From positions 62,001 to 126,000 of the forward strand of contig JAHEXI010000009.1 of the NCBI GenBank assembly GCA_023252195.1: DNA of 64,000 bases, in the 5' to 3' direction. Made by a program: the position numbers and the translations under genes. How positions within the stretch are numbered: the stretch's first letter is position 1; every line of letters starts with the position of its first letter. The notes under the pieces were generated by a model. That model did no database searches and was not told the origin of the DNA. It worked only from the letters and a program-made list of their open reading frames with translations. Source of the DNA: Pseudonocardiales bacterium (GTDB lineage: Bacteria; Actinomycetota; Actinomycetes; Mycobacteriales; Pseudonocardiaceae). This document shows positions 52,394-61,069 of the stretch, piece by piece.

Positions 52394-53570
52394 CCGACAC
52401 CGGCCCCCGAACCGACGCCGCGTGGATGGCCCGCGCCGAACGGCTCGCAGCCCTGCTCACCAAACACGGCGACCTCAGCGATGATGCATGGCGGGCCGCG
52501 GTCGCCGCTGTGCCCCGCCACCTGCTCGTGCCCACCGCATATCGGCAGGACACCACCACCGGAGCCTGGCGGCGGATCGACACCCGCTCCGACGAGGGTC
52601 TGGACCTTGCGTACTCACCGGAAACCCTCGTCACCGCCCTGGACGGCCGCAGTGGGTACCAGGTGGCGGTCTCATCCAGCACCAAACCCGACCTCATGGT
52701 GCGGATGCTCCAGATTCTCGACGTCCATGACGGACACCGGGTCCTGGAGATCGGCACCGGCACCGGCTACAACGCCGCCCTGCTCACCCACCGCCTCGGC
52801 AACGCCAACGTGTTCAGCGTCGACATCGACGCCGAACTCATCGACGCCGCACGAGGCCGGTTGGCCCGCATCGGCTACCGCCCGACACTGGTCGCCGTCG
52901 ACGGGTGAGCGGCTTGCCAGAGCACGCTCCCTACGACCGCATCATCGTCACCTGCTCGGTGCCGACCGTGCCGTGGGCGTGGGCCGAGCAACTCGCACCC
53001 GACGCGCACCTGCTGCTCGATCTCAAGATCGGCAACGCGGCCGGCAACCTGGTCGACCTGCGACGCCTCCCCGACCGCTCCGCCCGCGTGGAAGGCCGGT
53101 TCACCGCTCGGTGGGCCACCTTCATGACCATGCGCCACGACCTATCCCACGACCACCGCACCCCACTCCGGAACCGGTCCCGCGCCACCGATCCGACCGA
53201 ACGCACCACGACGACCCCGCCGCAACCCTGGTCGAATCAGCGCATCGTGTGGTTCCTCGCCCAATTCGGTCTCCCGCACGGCGTACAGATCGGGATGCGT
53301 CTTGACCCCGACACCCGCCGGCCCACCGCCGTCACTCTCTCCGCCCCCGACGGGTCGTGGACCACCATCGAACTCGACGAGCACCAGGGCGCCTACCGCG
53401 TCACCGAAGCCGGACCCACCCCCCTGTGGGCCGCCGTCGAACAGGCCCACCACCAATGGATCACCTTCGGCGAACCCGACTGGCCGCGATTCGGCGTCAC
53501 CGCCACCTCCGGCCGACAATGGATCTGGCTAGACGAACCAAAAAACCCGATCGCCACACTGTCCCGCTGA
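52390..53570 (+). pseudogene. Protein-isoaspartate-methyltransferase-like protein of the graspetide locus, frameshifted
   Basis: GTG 52390 overlaps the ATP-grasp stop. The first frame (to 52908) reads AVPRHLLVPTAY and the SAM motif LEIGTGTGYNAALLTHRLGN. It stops after LVAVDG. From about 52910 another frame continues with GLPEHAPYDRIIVTCSVPTV and the C-terminal module of this family (SNQRIVWFLAQFGLPHGVQI...RQWIWLD). A small indel near 52905 explains the break. Family members methylate the graspetide (aspartimide route). Confidence 0.85.
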
Positions 53571-53603
53571 GCGCTTACGGGGCCACCCCTTGCGAGTTCT
53601 ATG

Positions 53604-53736
53604 TCATACCCTGACGATTGCCAGCCCGGCGACGCCTTCCAGGATGTCGAGGTCGTTGTCCTGCGTGATCACGGGCAGGTTGTGCGCCGCTGCGGACGCG
53701 GCGATCCACAGGTCGTTGACGCCTACTCGGCGACCC
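53604..53736 (-). pseudogene. VapC/PIN-domain C-terminal fragment
   Basis: The minus-strand frame reads RRVGVNDLWIAASAAAHNLP and VITQDNDLDILEGVAGLAIV, the last third of a PIN domain with the NDLWIAA and TQDNDLD motifs. The N-terminal acidic motifs are absent. Confidence 0.75.
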
Positions 53737-53775
53737 GTCGTACTGCACCGCGGCCGATATCAGCTCCCGGTCCAA

Positions 53776-54816
53776 TCAGCGCTTGCGTCCGGTGACGATA
53801 CTCCAGTAACCGAAGCTGGGCTTCGTCTCGATCTCCGTAAACCCAGCCTCTGTCAAGATCGCTTCGAGTTCATGACCAGAGTACTGCTGACCTTCAATCC
53901 ACAAGAGCATTGCCAGGCTGAAAGCCGCCGTCGTCAACGGTCCGGTCTTCTCGTCGTTGTAGAGCATTTCGTGAATGATGATCCTCCCACCCGCTGGCAG
54001 GCTATCAAAGCTCTTCTTCGTCAGCAAGCGGCCTTTATCCGGCGGCCAGTCGTGATAGATGTCGGCATAGAAGTGAGCGTCGGCCACTGGGAAGGAAGAA
54101 TTCCGCCAATCGGCTGCGTGAGTTTTGACGCGTTCCTGCAAGCTCGCGCGGACAATGTATTCCTTGGCTACTTCGCAAACCGGCGGCAGGTCGTAAACCA
54201 CAGCCTGCAAATGCGGCCATTGTAGCGCCGCTGCGATGGCATGGATGCCTGAGCCGCCGCCGACGTCGAGTATTTTTTGGCAATCGGACAGGTCAATCAG
54301 CTCGGGCCACGCGTAGGCCGCGCCCGCGCTGTGGCTGTGCATTGCGTGCGTAAGAAAAGCGGCTCGGTCGAACGCTGCTTGCCCCTCGTCCGATTTGAAC
54401 ACCTCGTCGCCGCCGTAGGCTTGCGGTTTGTCGCTGATTACGGCCTGCTTTACGCTCTCGAATGACCAGACCTGATCGTTGACGTTCAGCAGGTCCAGGT
54501 ACGCGCCGAAGTAGTACGGGCTACTTTCGAGCAGGTAGGTCCTGGTGAGCGGTGTCAATTCGTAACGGCCTTCCTCTACGGTGAGCAAGCCAACGGCGGT
54601 ACACGTGGTGAGCAGCGCGGTGGCCGGCCGGCTGGCGATTTTGAGTTCATCACAGACTTCCGCGACGGTACGCGGTGCGGCGGCGATGAAGTAAAAGAGT
54701 TTCAGATCATGGGAGACGGCCATTGCCCGGTAGGCCAGGACTCCGCCAATCAAATCCCATAGAGGTCGCTCGTCTAGTGCGGGTTTGAGCGCGGTAGCGG
54801 CAGTATGCTGGGTCAT
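53776..54816 (-). CDS. SAM-dependent O/N-methyltransferase with dimerisation domain
   Basis: The 346-residue protein has an N-terminal winged-helix dimerisation domain (LWDLIGGVLAYRAMAVSHDL...VAEVCDELKIASRPATAL) and a methyltransferase domain with ILDVGGGSGIHAIAAALQWP (SAM site) and GRIIIHEMLYNDEKTG. Relatives methylate small aromatic or porphyrin-like molecules. Base composition is clearly less GC-rich than in the flanking genes, suggesting horizontal arrival. No partner gene is visible. Confidence 0.9.
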   Translation of the reverse strand: MTQHTAATALKPALDERPLWDLIGGVLAYRAMAVSHDLKLFYFIAAAPRTVAEVCDELKIASRPATALLTTCTAVGLLTVEEGRYELTPLTRTYLLESSPYYFGAYLDLLNVNDQVWSFESVKQAVISDKPQAYGGDEVFKSDEGQAAFDRAAFLTHAMHSHSAGAAYAWPELIDLSDCQKILDVGGGSGIHAIAAALQWPHLQAVVYDLPPVCEVAKEYIVRASLQERVKTHAADWRNSSFPVADAHFYADIYHDWPPDKGRLLTKKSFDSLPAGGRIIIHEMLYNDEKTGPLTTAAFSLAMLLWIEGQQYSGHELEAILTEAGFTEIETKPSFGYWSIVTGRKR

Positions 54817-55055
54817 CGAATCCTCATCAGATAATCCGCGTGTGATTGGTTGTGTCGGCTAACGGGCCGCGCAGCGTCGCGCAGCATTCAATTGCTATCT
54901 CCCGTTCCCTTCGGCCTTTGACGGCCTGGCGCAGCCCACCATACGCAGGTGCAGTTCGAGATATATCGGCCATGTGGCGTATATCCGACCTGCCGGATGG
55001 CCGTCACGTTGCCCGCCGAACCTCTCTCGGGGGCGGGGAGGCTCCCGGCGGTCGA

Positions 55056-55386
55056 GTCCTCGATGCGACCGTGATCGTCGGCTTGTCGATCGAACAGTCG
55101 GTGTACGGATGACCGCGATCGAAGAGACATCGTGTTGGTCGTGCCGTCGGCGGCGCTGGCCCGCGTCGGTGAGCTGATCCCCGGGATCACGAGCTCGGTG
55201 TGGACGTCCTGCTCGGCCTGCCGTGCGCGATGCCCTGGACACCACCCAGGCCCGCGCGGTCGGCGCGCTCCTTCAGCAAGGCGGTGATCCGAGCCGCGAT
55301 ATCGCCGCTGCGCACGTGGCGTACTGCGCGCAGCGGCGGGGGTGGCCGATCGTGACCAGCGACCCCCGGCACTGCTTGCCGGCTAG
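55056..55386 (+). pseudogene. PIN-like domain gene, frameshifted
   Basis: One frame starts VLDATVIVGLSIEQ; a different frame ends DALDTTQARAVGALLQQGGD and IAAAHVAYCAQRRGWPIVTS followed by DPRH. Together they make the N- and C-terminal parts of an actinobacterial PIN-like protein, but at least one frameshift lies between. The last bases overlap the DUF397 gene on the other strand. Confidence 0.62.
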
Positions 55387-55607
55387 TCGAACTCGCCGGC
55401 TCTGACGCCGGCGGCGAACGCTGTCCACTCGGTTGAGGTGACGATCAGCACGCCGCCATCGGGGTTCTTCGAGTCGCGCACGGCGCGGTGACCGGCCGCC
55501 AGGTCGGCGACTTCCACGCAGTTGCCGCCACCGCTACCGCTGTAGGTGCTCTTGGTCCAGCGCGCGCGGGCCAGTTCGGCGCGCCCGACTGCGCGGTGCG
55601 TAGTCAT
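55383..55607 (-). CDS. DUF397 protein
   Basis: The 74-residue protein is a typical DUF397: ARWTKSTYSGSGGGNCVEVA, VRDSKNPDGGVLIVTSTEWT and AFAAGVRAGEFD. These small proteins are thought to work with the neighbouring DUF5753 regulator. Start and stop overlap the XRE gene by four bases (ATGA). Confidence 0.93.
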   Translation of the reverse strand: MTTHRAVGRAELARARWTKSTYSGSGGGNCVEVADLAAGHRAVRDSKNPDGGVLIVTSTEWTAFAAGVRAGEFD

Positions 55608-56488
55608 GGTTCCAGCTCCCTAGTCGTTGCCTTGATCATGTCGTCCGTCTCGCCCGGCCCGAGCGCTGCGGATCGTATCTGCTCAAACGCCAGCCGGTAG
55701 ATTCCGACATCTCGGGTTTTCTCGATGTAGAGCGTAGACGTCATGGTCTCCACGGTCACGATCCGTCCCTCGTCCGCGTCGGCGAACTCCAGCACGCTGA
55801 ACGCGCCATTGATACCGGGGTGCTCGCCGGCGTCGAAGGGCAGCAGACGAACCGTGACGTTCGGTCGTTGGACCATAGCCGCCAGGTGCTCCAGCTGCTC
55901 GCGCATAACGGTCGATCCACCGATGCCCCGACGTAGCACGGTCTCGCTGATCACCGCGTCAAGGATTAACGGGTTCTCATCACACAGCCGCGCCTGTCGC
56001 GCCCGACGCAGGTCAACGGAGCGTTCCATCTCTTCGGGTGTGGTCCGCAGCGGGAAGGCGCCGAGTACGGCAGCCGCGTACTGCTCGGTTTGTAGTAGGC
56101 CGGGTACGAGGTCCGCCTCGTAGGTGCTGATCTTGGACGCTTCCGCTTCCAGTCCCAGATAGCCTTCGAACCACTCGGGCAGCACGTCGTCGTACTTGTG
56201 CCACCAGTCCCGCTGCTTCACCTGGCGAGCGATGGCGACGTACTTCTCGATCTCATCTGCGCCCACGTCGTAGAGCGACACCAGCGCACGCACGTCGTCA
56301 GACGACACGATCTGCTTGGCGGTCTCGATCCTGCTCACCTTGGAGCCGGACCAGTTCAAGCTTGTGGCGACCTGATTGACGGTCAGATCAGACTCGGCGC
56401 GCAGGGCGCGCAGGGCAGCGCCCAGCCGCTTGAGTCGGGCGGTAGCGGTGAACTTCGGCTGTGGCACTCGGCCAGTCTCCCAGCTCAT
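55604..56488 (-). CDS. XRE-family regulator with DUF5753 (second copy)
   Basis: The 294-residue protein has a helix-turn-helix (LRALRAESDLTVNQVATSLN then WSGSKVSRIETAKQ) and a DUF5753 domain (DLVPGLLQTEQYAAAVLGAF...HPGINGAFSVLEFADADEGR). It forms the standard pair with the DUF397 gene downstream. Divergent small genes lie on the other side. Confidence 0.93.
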   Translation of the reverse strand: MSWETGRVPQPKFTATARLKRLGAALRALRAESDLTVNQVATSLNWSGSKVSRIETAKQIVSSDDVRALVSLYDVGADEIEKYVAIARQVKQRDWWHKYDDVLPEWFEGYLGLEAEASKISTYEADLVPGLLQTEQYAAAVLGAFPLRTTPEEMERSVDLRRARQARLCDENPLILDAVISETVLRRGIGGSTVMREQLEHLAAMVQRPNVTVRLLPFDAGEHPGINGAFSVLEFADADEGRIVTVETMTSTLYIEKTRDVGIYRLAFEQIRSAALGPGETDDMIKATTRELEP

Positions 56489-56574
56489 GAGCCAGCATCG
56501 ACGACAGCATTATTTCTCGCAAACAAGTGTGCAATACTTGCATGCACAGATGCGTAAGTCGGGAGTGGGGAGCT

Positions 56575-56802
56575 ATGGGAAGCGACGAGTCCGAGACGCA
56601 GCAGGCCATCGGCCGAGGCCGTGTGGTGATCCACGTGTCGTGTTCGACGCATCAGGGTTCAGCCGGGTTCGCGAACCTGGCGGTGCGCAAGCTCAACGAC
56701 TCGATCGAGCTAGACCCGCACGTAACCGGCTCCTGCGTGATCAAGCTTAACGAGAGCGGGGCTTACGTGCTCCGGGACGCGCTGACGGCATGGTTGGGAT
56801 GA
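56575..56802 (+). CDS. Small hypothetical protein of the XRE/DUF397 neighbourhood
   Basis: ATG 56575 follows GTGGGGAG. The 75-residue product reads RGRVVIHVSCSTHQGSAGFA and SCVIKLNESGAYVLRDALTA, a small alpha/beta protein. It is divergent from the XRE regulator and overlaps the next gene by four bases. Function unknown. Confidence 0.78.
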   Translation: MGSDESETQQAIGRGRVVIHVSCSTHQGSAGFANLAVRKLNDSIELDPHVTGSCVIKLNESGAYVLRDALTAWLG

Positions 56803-57038
56803 GCGAGCCGGTGATGCGGTGGGCTGCGCACCCGGACAGCGGGCACTGGCACGCGATAGCGCTCAGTGACCTCAAGATGTCGGAGCCGCGGGGCTACGCG
56901 GAAGCTCTGTGCGGTGTCCAGCTACCGCACGGCGGGCTAGAGCACGTGTTACTTCCGGGCGACCTGACGTGTTTGCCGTGCGTGATCGGCGCCACGGCAG
57001 ACCTGCGCGTCCTTGACTGGGTCGACACGACTCGGTAA
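56799..57038 (+). CDS. Small Cys-containing protein, possible zinc finger
   Basis: The 79-residue product starts at the ATG overlapping the previous stop. It contains RYAE-like GYAEALCGVQLPHGGLEHVL then PGDLTCLPCVIG; three Cys and two His could bind zinc. It matches a small family common beside XRE/DUF397 genes in actinomycetes. Function unknown. Confidence 0.78.
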   Translation: MSEPVMRWAAHPDSGHWHAIALSDLKMSEPRGYAEALCGVQLPHGGLEHVLLPGDLTCLPCVIGATADLRVLDWVDTTR

Positions 57039-57256
57039 AGCCCCGACCGGCTGTCGGTTGATCGGGCGAACACGACCGAATGCGATCTTGCGCGCGGTAC
57101 CACGATCCGTCGCCGGCACTCGTGTGATGCCGAAGCGCAGAGGTATCTGTGCGCCTGTTCGGGGACTCCATATTCACCGACGATGTTGTCGCGCACAGCG
57201 CACGGACGTGACGAGGGGACTTCATGACCCGAACTGATCATCCTCAGGGCGGAACC

Positions 57257-57924
57257 TGGTCACGCGCCTGACCAAGTTCCGGGATCCACTCCAGATCCCG
57301 CCGGTGCTGCGACCCAGCCCCATGCAGCTACTCACCATTCGCATGCGTACTACGCAGGTGCGGCTGCACTCCGAGCTGCCCGCGACGCGCGTGTGGGCGT
57401 ACAACGGCTCGTTCCCGGGTCCGACGATCGAGGTCCGCCGGGGCGAGCGGCTGCGGGTGATCTGGCAGAACGAGATCACCGGCGGCTACCCGGTCACCGC
57501 CGTCGAGGTGCGCAACGGGACGCCGGGGCCAGGGCGCGACGGTGTAGCACCGCTGCCGGACGTCGCGGCGTTGCCGTCCTGGACAGTGGTGCATCTGCAT
57601 GGCGCCCGGACCGGCGGCGGCAACGACGGGTGGCCGGAGAACGCGGTCCTGCCGGGCAACGCCCAGCTGTCGGAAATCCGAACGATCAGCGGGCGACGGC
57701 GCTGTGGTACCACGACCACGCCATGGCGATCACCAGCTTGAATGTCATGACAGGGCTGGCCGGCATGTCGCGGGACAGTTCGCTGGGGCGAACGGGCGGC
57801 ACGTGTTCCACTGCCACATCCTCGAACACGAGGACGAAGGCATGATGCGAACGTCATGCCCGAGCAGGTCATGAAACTCGACCGGCACGTCGTCGACGGC
57901 CACCACCCGCTGCACCCCGCCTGA
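57257..57924 (+). pseudogene. Multicopper oxidase with frameshifts and a large internal deletion
   Basis: The first frame reads [36 protein letters not shown] and [10 protein letters not shown] (copper His-x-His). A shift near 57680 moves the second copper motif [20 protein letters not shown] to another frame. Then about 300 residues are lost, and the third frame continues with [18 protein letters not shown], the C-terminal copper motif. The final part reads [15 protein letters not shown] and ends at TGA 57922-57924. All four copper motifs can be found, but in three frames and with the second domain gone. Confidence 0.85.
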
Positions 57925-58485
57925 GTTCCCAGCTGGGGTAAACGATGAAACTGGTAGCAGGGCTGGGCAACGTCGGGCCGCAGTATGGCGGCACGGCGGC
58001 CAGCAGGGGATTAAGTCAATTATAGAGCAGGTCGGACCGGATTTCGTGCGCTCCGCATGGGTATCAGCCTCAACGACCGCAGTATCGAACCCAGCGAGGT
58101 CTATGTACTCAAACCCTTCAATGTCCAGGAGCGCATCTGGACGCCATCATCATCGGCGCAGCTGACATTATCAAAACGGAGTTGACTCGAGACCAGTCGA
58201 GCGAAAGCACGTTCGATCTGCTCGCCGAGACGGAGAGGTTTTTCGCAGCGGTATCTGGCATGGCCGGGCTTTCACCGGTCAGGACCAGGAAACGCAGGAA
58301 GCGCGGGTGCGCATGCGATCGGCAGCGGCCGGGCGAACCTTAGCCACCCTGACCGACAACCTGGTGTCTGTGCCTGTACCGCACCGTGGCGGCGGAACGG
58401 TCTGCAGGTAGCGGTGGGCGGCGCGGCCACGCGGTTGATCATCGCAAGGGAAGGTCGACCGGCACCAGTCATCCTCTAACCGGGG
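57925..58485. other. Gene-poor stretch with remnants
   Basis: Apart from the peptidyl-tRNA hydrolase scrap, one frame near 58145-58260 reads DAIIIGAADIIKTELTRDQS and SESTFDLLAETERFFAAVSG, which looks like protein but has no start and no recognised family. The stretch is less GC-rich than its neighbours. Confidence 0.45.
57945..58025 (+). pseudogene. Peptidyl-tRNA hydrolase N-terminal scrap
   Basis: MKLVAGLGNVGPQYGGT matches the first 17 residues of peptidyl-tRNA hydrolase (usual form LVVGLGNPGPxYxxTRHNxG). The similarity then ends and a stop follows. Only the N-terminal signature remains. Confidence 0.45.
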
Positions 58486-58928
58486 CTACCGCGCGGTGAG
58501 GAAGCGCGCGACGTACTGCCGCTGCCAAGGCGTCTCTACCGCGCGGGCGTCGTAGAGCTCTCGTACAAACACCACTGCCTGCTGCGGTGCTACCCCGTCC
58601 AGTACCGCCATGCAGGCCAGGCCAGGGCAGTGCCGGTGCGCCCTCGACCGCCACCGCAGGCAACCTCCACCCGCTCGGTCTCCGCTCGACACCAGGCCTC
58701 GCGCAGTGCGGCCGCGGCGTCGTCGCGGTCGGTCGGCAGCCAGAAGTCCGGCCACCGCACCCATCGGATTTCCCACTCGGGCTGGGCCGGTGCTTTGCGG
58801 AGGAGGTACACCCCGAAGTCCGGCTTCGGTCCGGACGGCATCGGGTCCCGGAGGCCGCGTCCTCGGACAAGCCGACCGGAGGGTAGACGCAGGACTCCGG
58901 TGGTGGTTGGGTCCCAAGGCCGGCTCAT
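58486..58928 (-). pseudogene. Protein tyrosine phosphatase-like protein, frameshifted in the P-loop region
   Basis: From ATG 58928 the frame reads GVYLLRKAPAQPEWEIRWVR and VEVACGGGRGRTGTALA, the CxxGxGRTG phosphatase loop. Directly after it the frame breaks; the continuation CMAVLDGVAPQQAVVFVREL is in another frame and ends at 58486. The cause is visible: GGCCA occurs twice in tandem (58615-58624), a 5-base duplication. Removing one copy restores a protein of about 145 residues. Confidence 0.85.
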
Positions 58929-58938
58929 GGTTTGCAGG

Positions 58939-59466
58939 CTAAATGCCCGGATCGCTGGTTCTGGCCACAGGGCGACGCATGCTGACCCGGGGCCAGGCGT
59001 CGAGACCGCGCGCCACTTCTTGCTCGCGGATGCCGCGCAGCCCCTCGGACACCTCCGCCTCGGCCAGAATGCGGAAGCCGAGGCGCTGGTAGTAGGGCGC
59101 GTTCCACGGCACGTCGGAAAAGGTGGTCAGCGTCACCGCGTCGAGGCCCTGCTGCTGCGCCCACAGCGCTGCGGTCTCCAGAAGCGTGCGGCCCAGACCC
59201 TGCCGCGCATGGGTTGGATGCACCGAGACCTGCTCAACGTGTGCGGCGCCGTCAACGACGTCCACCAGTAGGTAGCCCACCGGCTGGTCGGTGTCATCCG
59301 TCGCGACCCAGGCCCTGCCGTCCTCCTGGAAGACGGCCAGTTCGTCGACCGACGACGGCTCGTCATCGGCGACGGCGTCCATGCCGACGTCCCGGAATGG
59401 CGCGCCGGCCGCCCGCTCCACCTCACGCAGCGCCGCGAGCTCGTCGCCGCGCGCCAGTCGAATCAC
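58939..59466 (-). CDS. GNAT-family N-acetyltransferase
   Basis: The 175-residue protein has the GNAT core: VEQVSVHPTHARQGLGRTLL (acetyl-CoA loop QGLGRTL) and WNAPYYQRLGFRILAE. GTG 59466 is the start. The substrate is unknown. It lies upstream of the phosphatase gene on the same strand. Confidence 0.92.
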   Translation of the reverse strand: MIRLARGDELAALREVERAAGAPFRDVGMDAVADDEPSSVDELAVFQEDGRAWVATDDTDQPVGYLLVDVVDGAAHVEQVSVHPTHARQGLGRTLLETAALWAQQQGLDAVTLTTFSDVPWNAPYYQRLGFRILAEAEVSEGLRGIREQEVARGLDAWPRVSMRRPVARTSDPGI

Positions 59467-59553
59467 AGCGACTACTACAGCAGAAACGGCGCGACCTCCG
59501 CCCGCTCCTCGTCATTCCGAGGACAGCCGGTGCCCGGTGACAGACTATCTGGC

Positions 59554-59883
59554 GTGACCGGATCGGATCCGAAGCGGACCTTCACCGTTACCTGCAAGCC
59601 GCTCGCGAGGCCCTGCTGTGGAAGCTCGAGGGACGCAATCGGCCACGTGCCGTGGTGGCCGGACGACCGAAACGAGGTGACGCTGCACCGGATCCTGGTA
59701 CACATGATCGCCGAGACTGATCGGCATGCCGGACACGCGGACATCGTCCGGGAGCTCATCGACGGAGCAGCAGGACTACGGAACGGCAACGACAACTTGG
59801 CGCCAGGGGACCAGGCGTGGTGGGAGAACTATCGGAGCCGGCTGGAGCGCGTGGCGCAGGAAGCCGGCCAGGGCGGAGGATGA
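59554..59883 (+). pseudogene. DUF664 (DinB superfamily) protein, frameshifted and internally deleted
   Basis: GTG 59554 begins VTGSDP; a one-base shift then gives SEADLHRYLQAAREALLWKL, the family N-terminus. At about 59632 the first frame returns with the C-terminal third: AIGHVPWWPDDRNEVTLHRI, HMIAETDRHAGHADIVRELI and DGAAGLRNGNDN. The middle 70-80 residues are missing. The family is a DinB-fold enzyme group of unclear substrate. Confidence 0.8.
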
Positions 59884-60106
59884 GGTCCGCTACGCCGCTG
59901 GTCAACGGTGACGTCGCAGCTCTGACTCGGTTCTTCGATCGCGACCAATTCGTCGCACTGATCCGACCCGACCACATCGTCGGCGCCATCGCCGACCCCA
60001 CAAAACCAGATCATGCCGCAGTTCGCCGCAGCACTTGGACGCCATCAAGCCACGCGCAGCGGTGGTAAGTGATCGAAGTTCGGACCACCGCTGAGCGTGC
60101 CGGCAG

Positions 60107-61069
60107 TTAGCCGATTACTGGATTACGGTCGGTGGCTACGATTTCGCCGGGCGCCGCGCCGGGGATGAACTTCTGCCAGTCGCCGCTGACCATGGTGGGC
60201 GCCGGCACTACCCGCACGCCGTCGCGGAAGTACGTCGTCGCCAGCACCATCCGCGCGCTAGTGGTGCGGTTGGCGCCCGCGGTGTGGAAGCAGTGCGCGG
60301 AGTGGAAGCTGATCTCGCCAGCGCCGAACGGATCGTCCTCGACGACGACGCCCCGGTCTCGGAAGATCTCCGACACCCGCCGGTCGTAGGAGGTGCCATG
60401 CTTGTCGAACTCGATATCGGCCACCAGCTGCCAGGTGTCGGCGCCGTGGGCGAAGGCCAACGGTCCCATCACCTGGGGAGTGGGCTGCAGCGGGATCCAC
60501 GCGGTGAGCACGTCGGGGGAGTCGAGCGGGAAATGGTGCGCGTCGTAGTGCCACGGCGTCCGTCCGGCGCCGGGCTCCTTGGACAGGCCGTTGTCGTGGT
60601 AGAGCCGGACCCGCTCGACGCCCATCAGGGCCGCGGCGATGCCGCCGATGCGAGGCGATAGCGCCGCGCGGCGCAGCAGCGGATCGGTCAGCCACATCAT
60701 TTCCAGGCTCTGGAAGCCCACCGCGGGGTCGACCTGCGCGTCGAGCATCTCCCGCAGCCGGGCCCGCAGCCGAGCCGCCGTGCCCGGGGTGAGTACTGCG
60801 GGCAACTTGACGAACGACGCGTCGGTGAAGTGCCCCACCTGCGCCGGCGTCAGCGAGTATGGCTCGGCGAGTTCGGCGAACACCGTGCCGTCGGTCGGCA
60901 GCGGACCCGGGTCGTGCGGTGGCAGCGGCACCAGCGGACCGCTCGATGCCGGCCCGTCGGCCAGCGACATGTACCAGTCCCACCACTGATCGTTGCCGCG
61001 ATCCCAGGCCAGCTCGACATCTGACGCCGCGCCGGCCGCTGTGGCCTCTGATAAGTGCGGGTTCCTCAC
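60107..61069 (-). CDS. Phytanoyl-CoA dioxygenase-family (Fe(II)/2-oxoglutarate) oxygenase
   Basis: Start GTG 61069 overlaps the stop of the upstream methyltransferase gene (GTGA); a longer frame to 61507 is inside that gene. The 320-residue protein has the iron triad: WHYDAHHF (H-x-D) and a distal His in SFHSAHCFHTAG, plus an Arg in the last strand (RMVLATTYFRDG) for 2-oxoglutarate. Such enzymes hydroxylate or halogenate small molecules or peptides. Coupling to a methyltransferase suggests a two-step modification pathway. Confidence 0.9.
   Translation of the reverse strand: MRNPHLSEATAAGAASDVELAWDRGNDQWWDWYMSLADGPASSGPLVPLPPHDPGPLPTDGTVFAELAEPYSLTPAQVGHFTDASFVKLPAVLTPGTAARLRARLREMLDAQVDPAVGFQSLEMMWLTDPLLRRAALSPRIGGIAAALMGVERVRLYHDNGLSKEPGAGRTPWHYDAHHFPLDSPDVLTAWIPLQPTPQVMGPLAFAHGADTWQLVADIEFDKHGTSYDRRVSEIFRDRGVVVEDDPFGAGEISFHSAHCFHTAGANRTTSARMVLATTYFRDGVRVVPAPTMVSGDWQKFIPGAAPGEIVATDRNPVIG

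Noticed and set aside
60000..60068. Possible C-terminal fragment (frame with RFFDRDQFVALIRPDHIVGA at 59931-60000)
   Set aside because: It looks protein-like and may be the end of a flavin monooxygenase, but it is too short and has no second motif to support a call.
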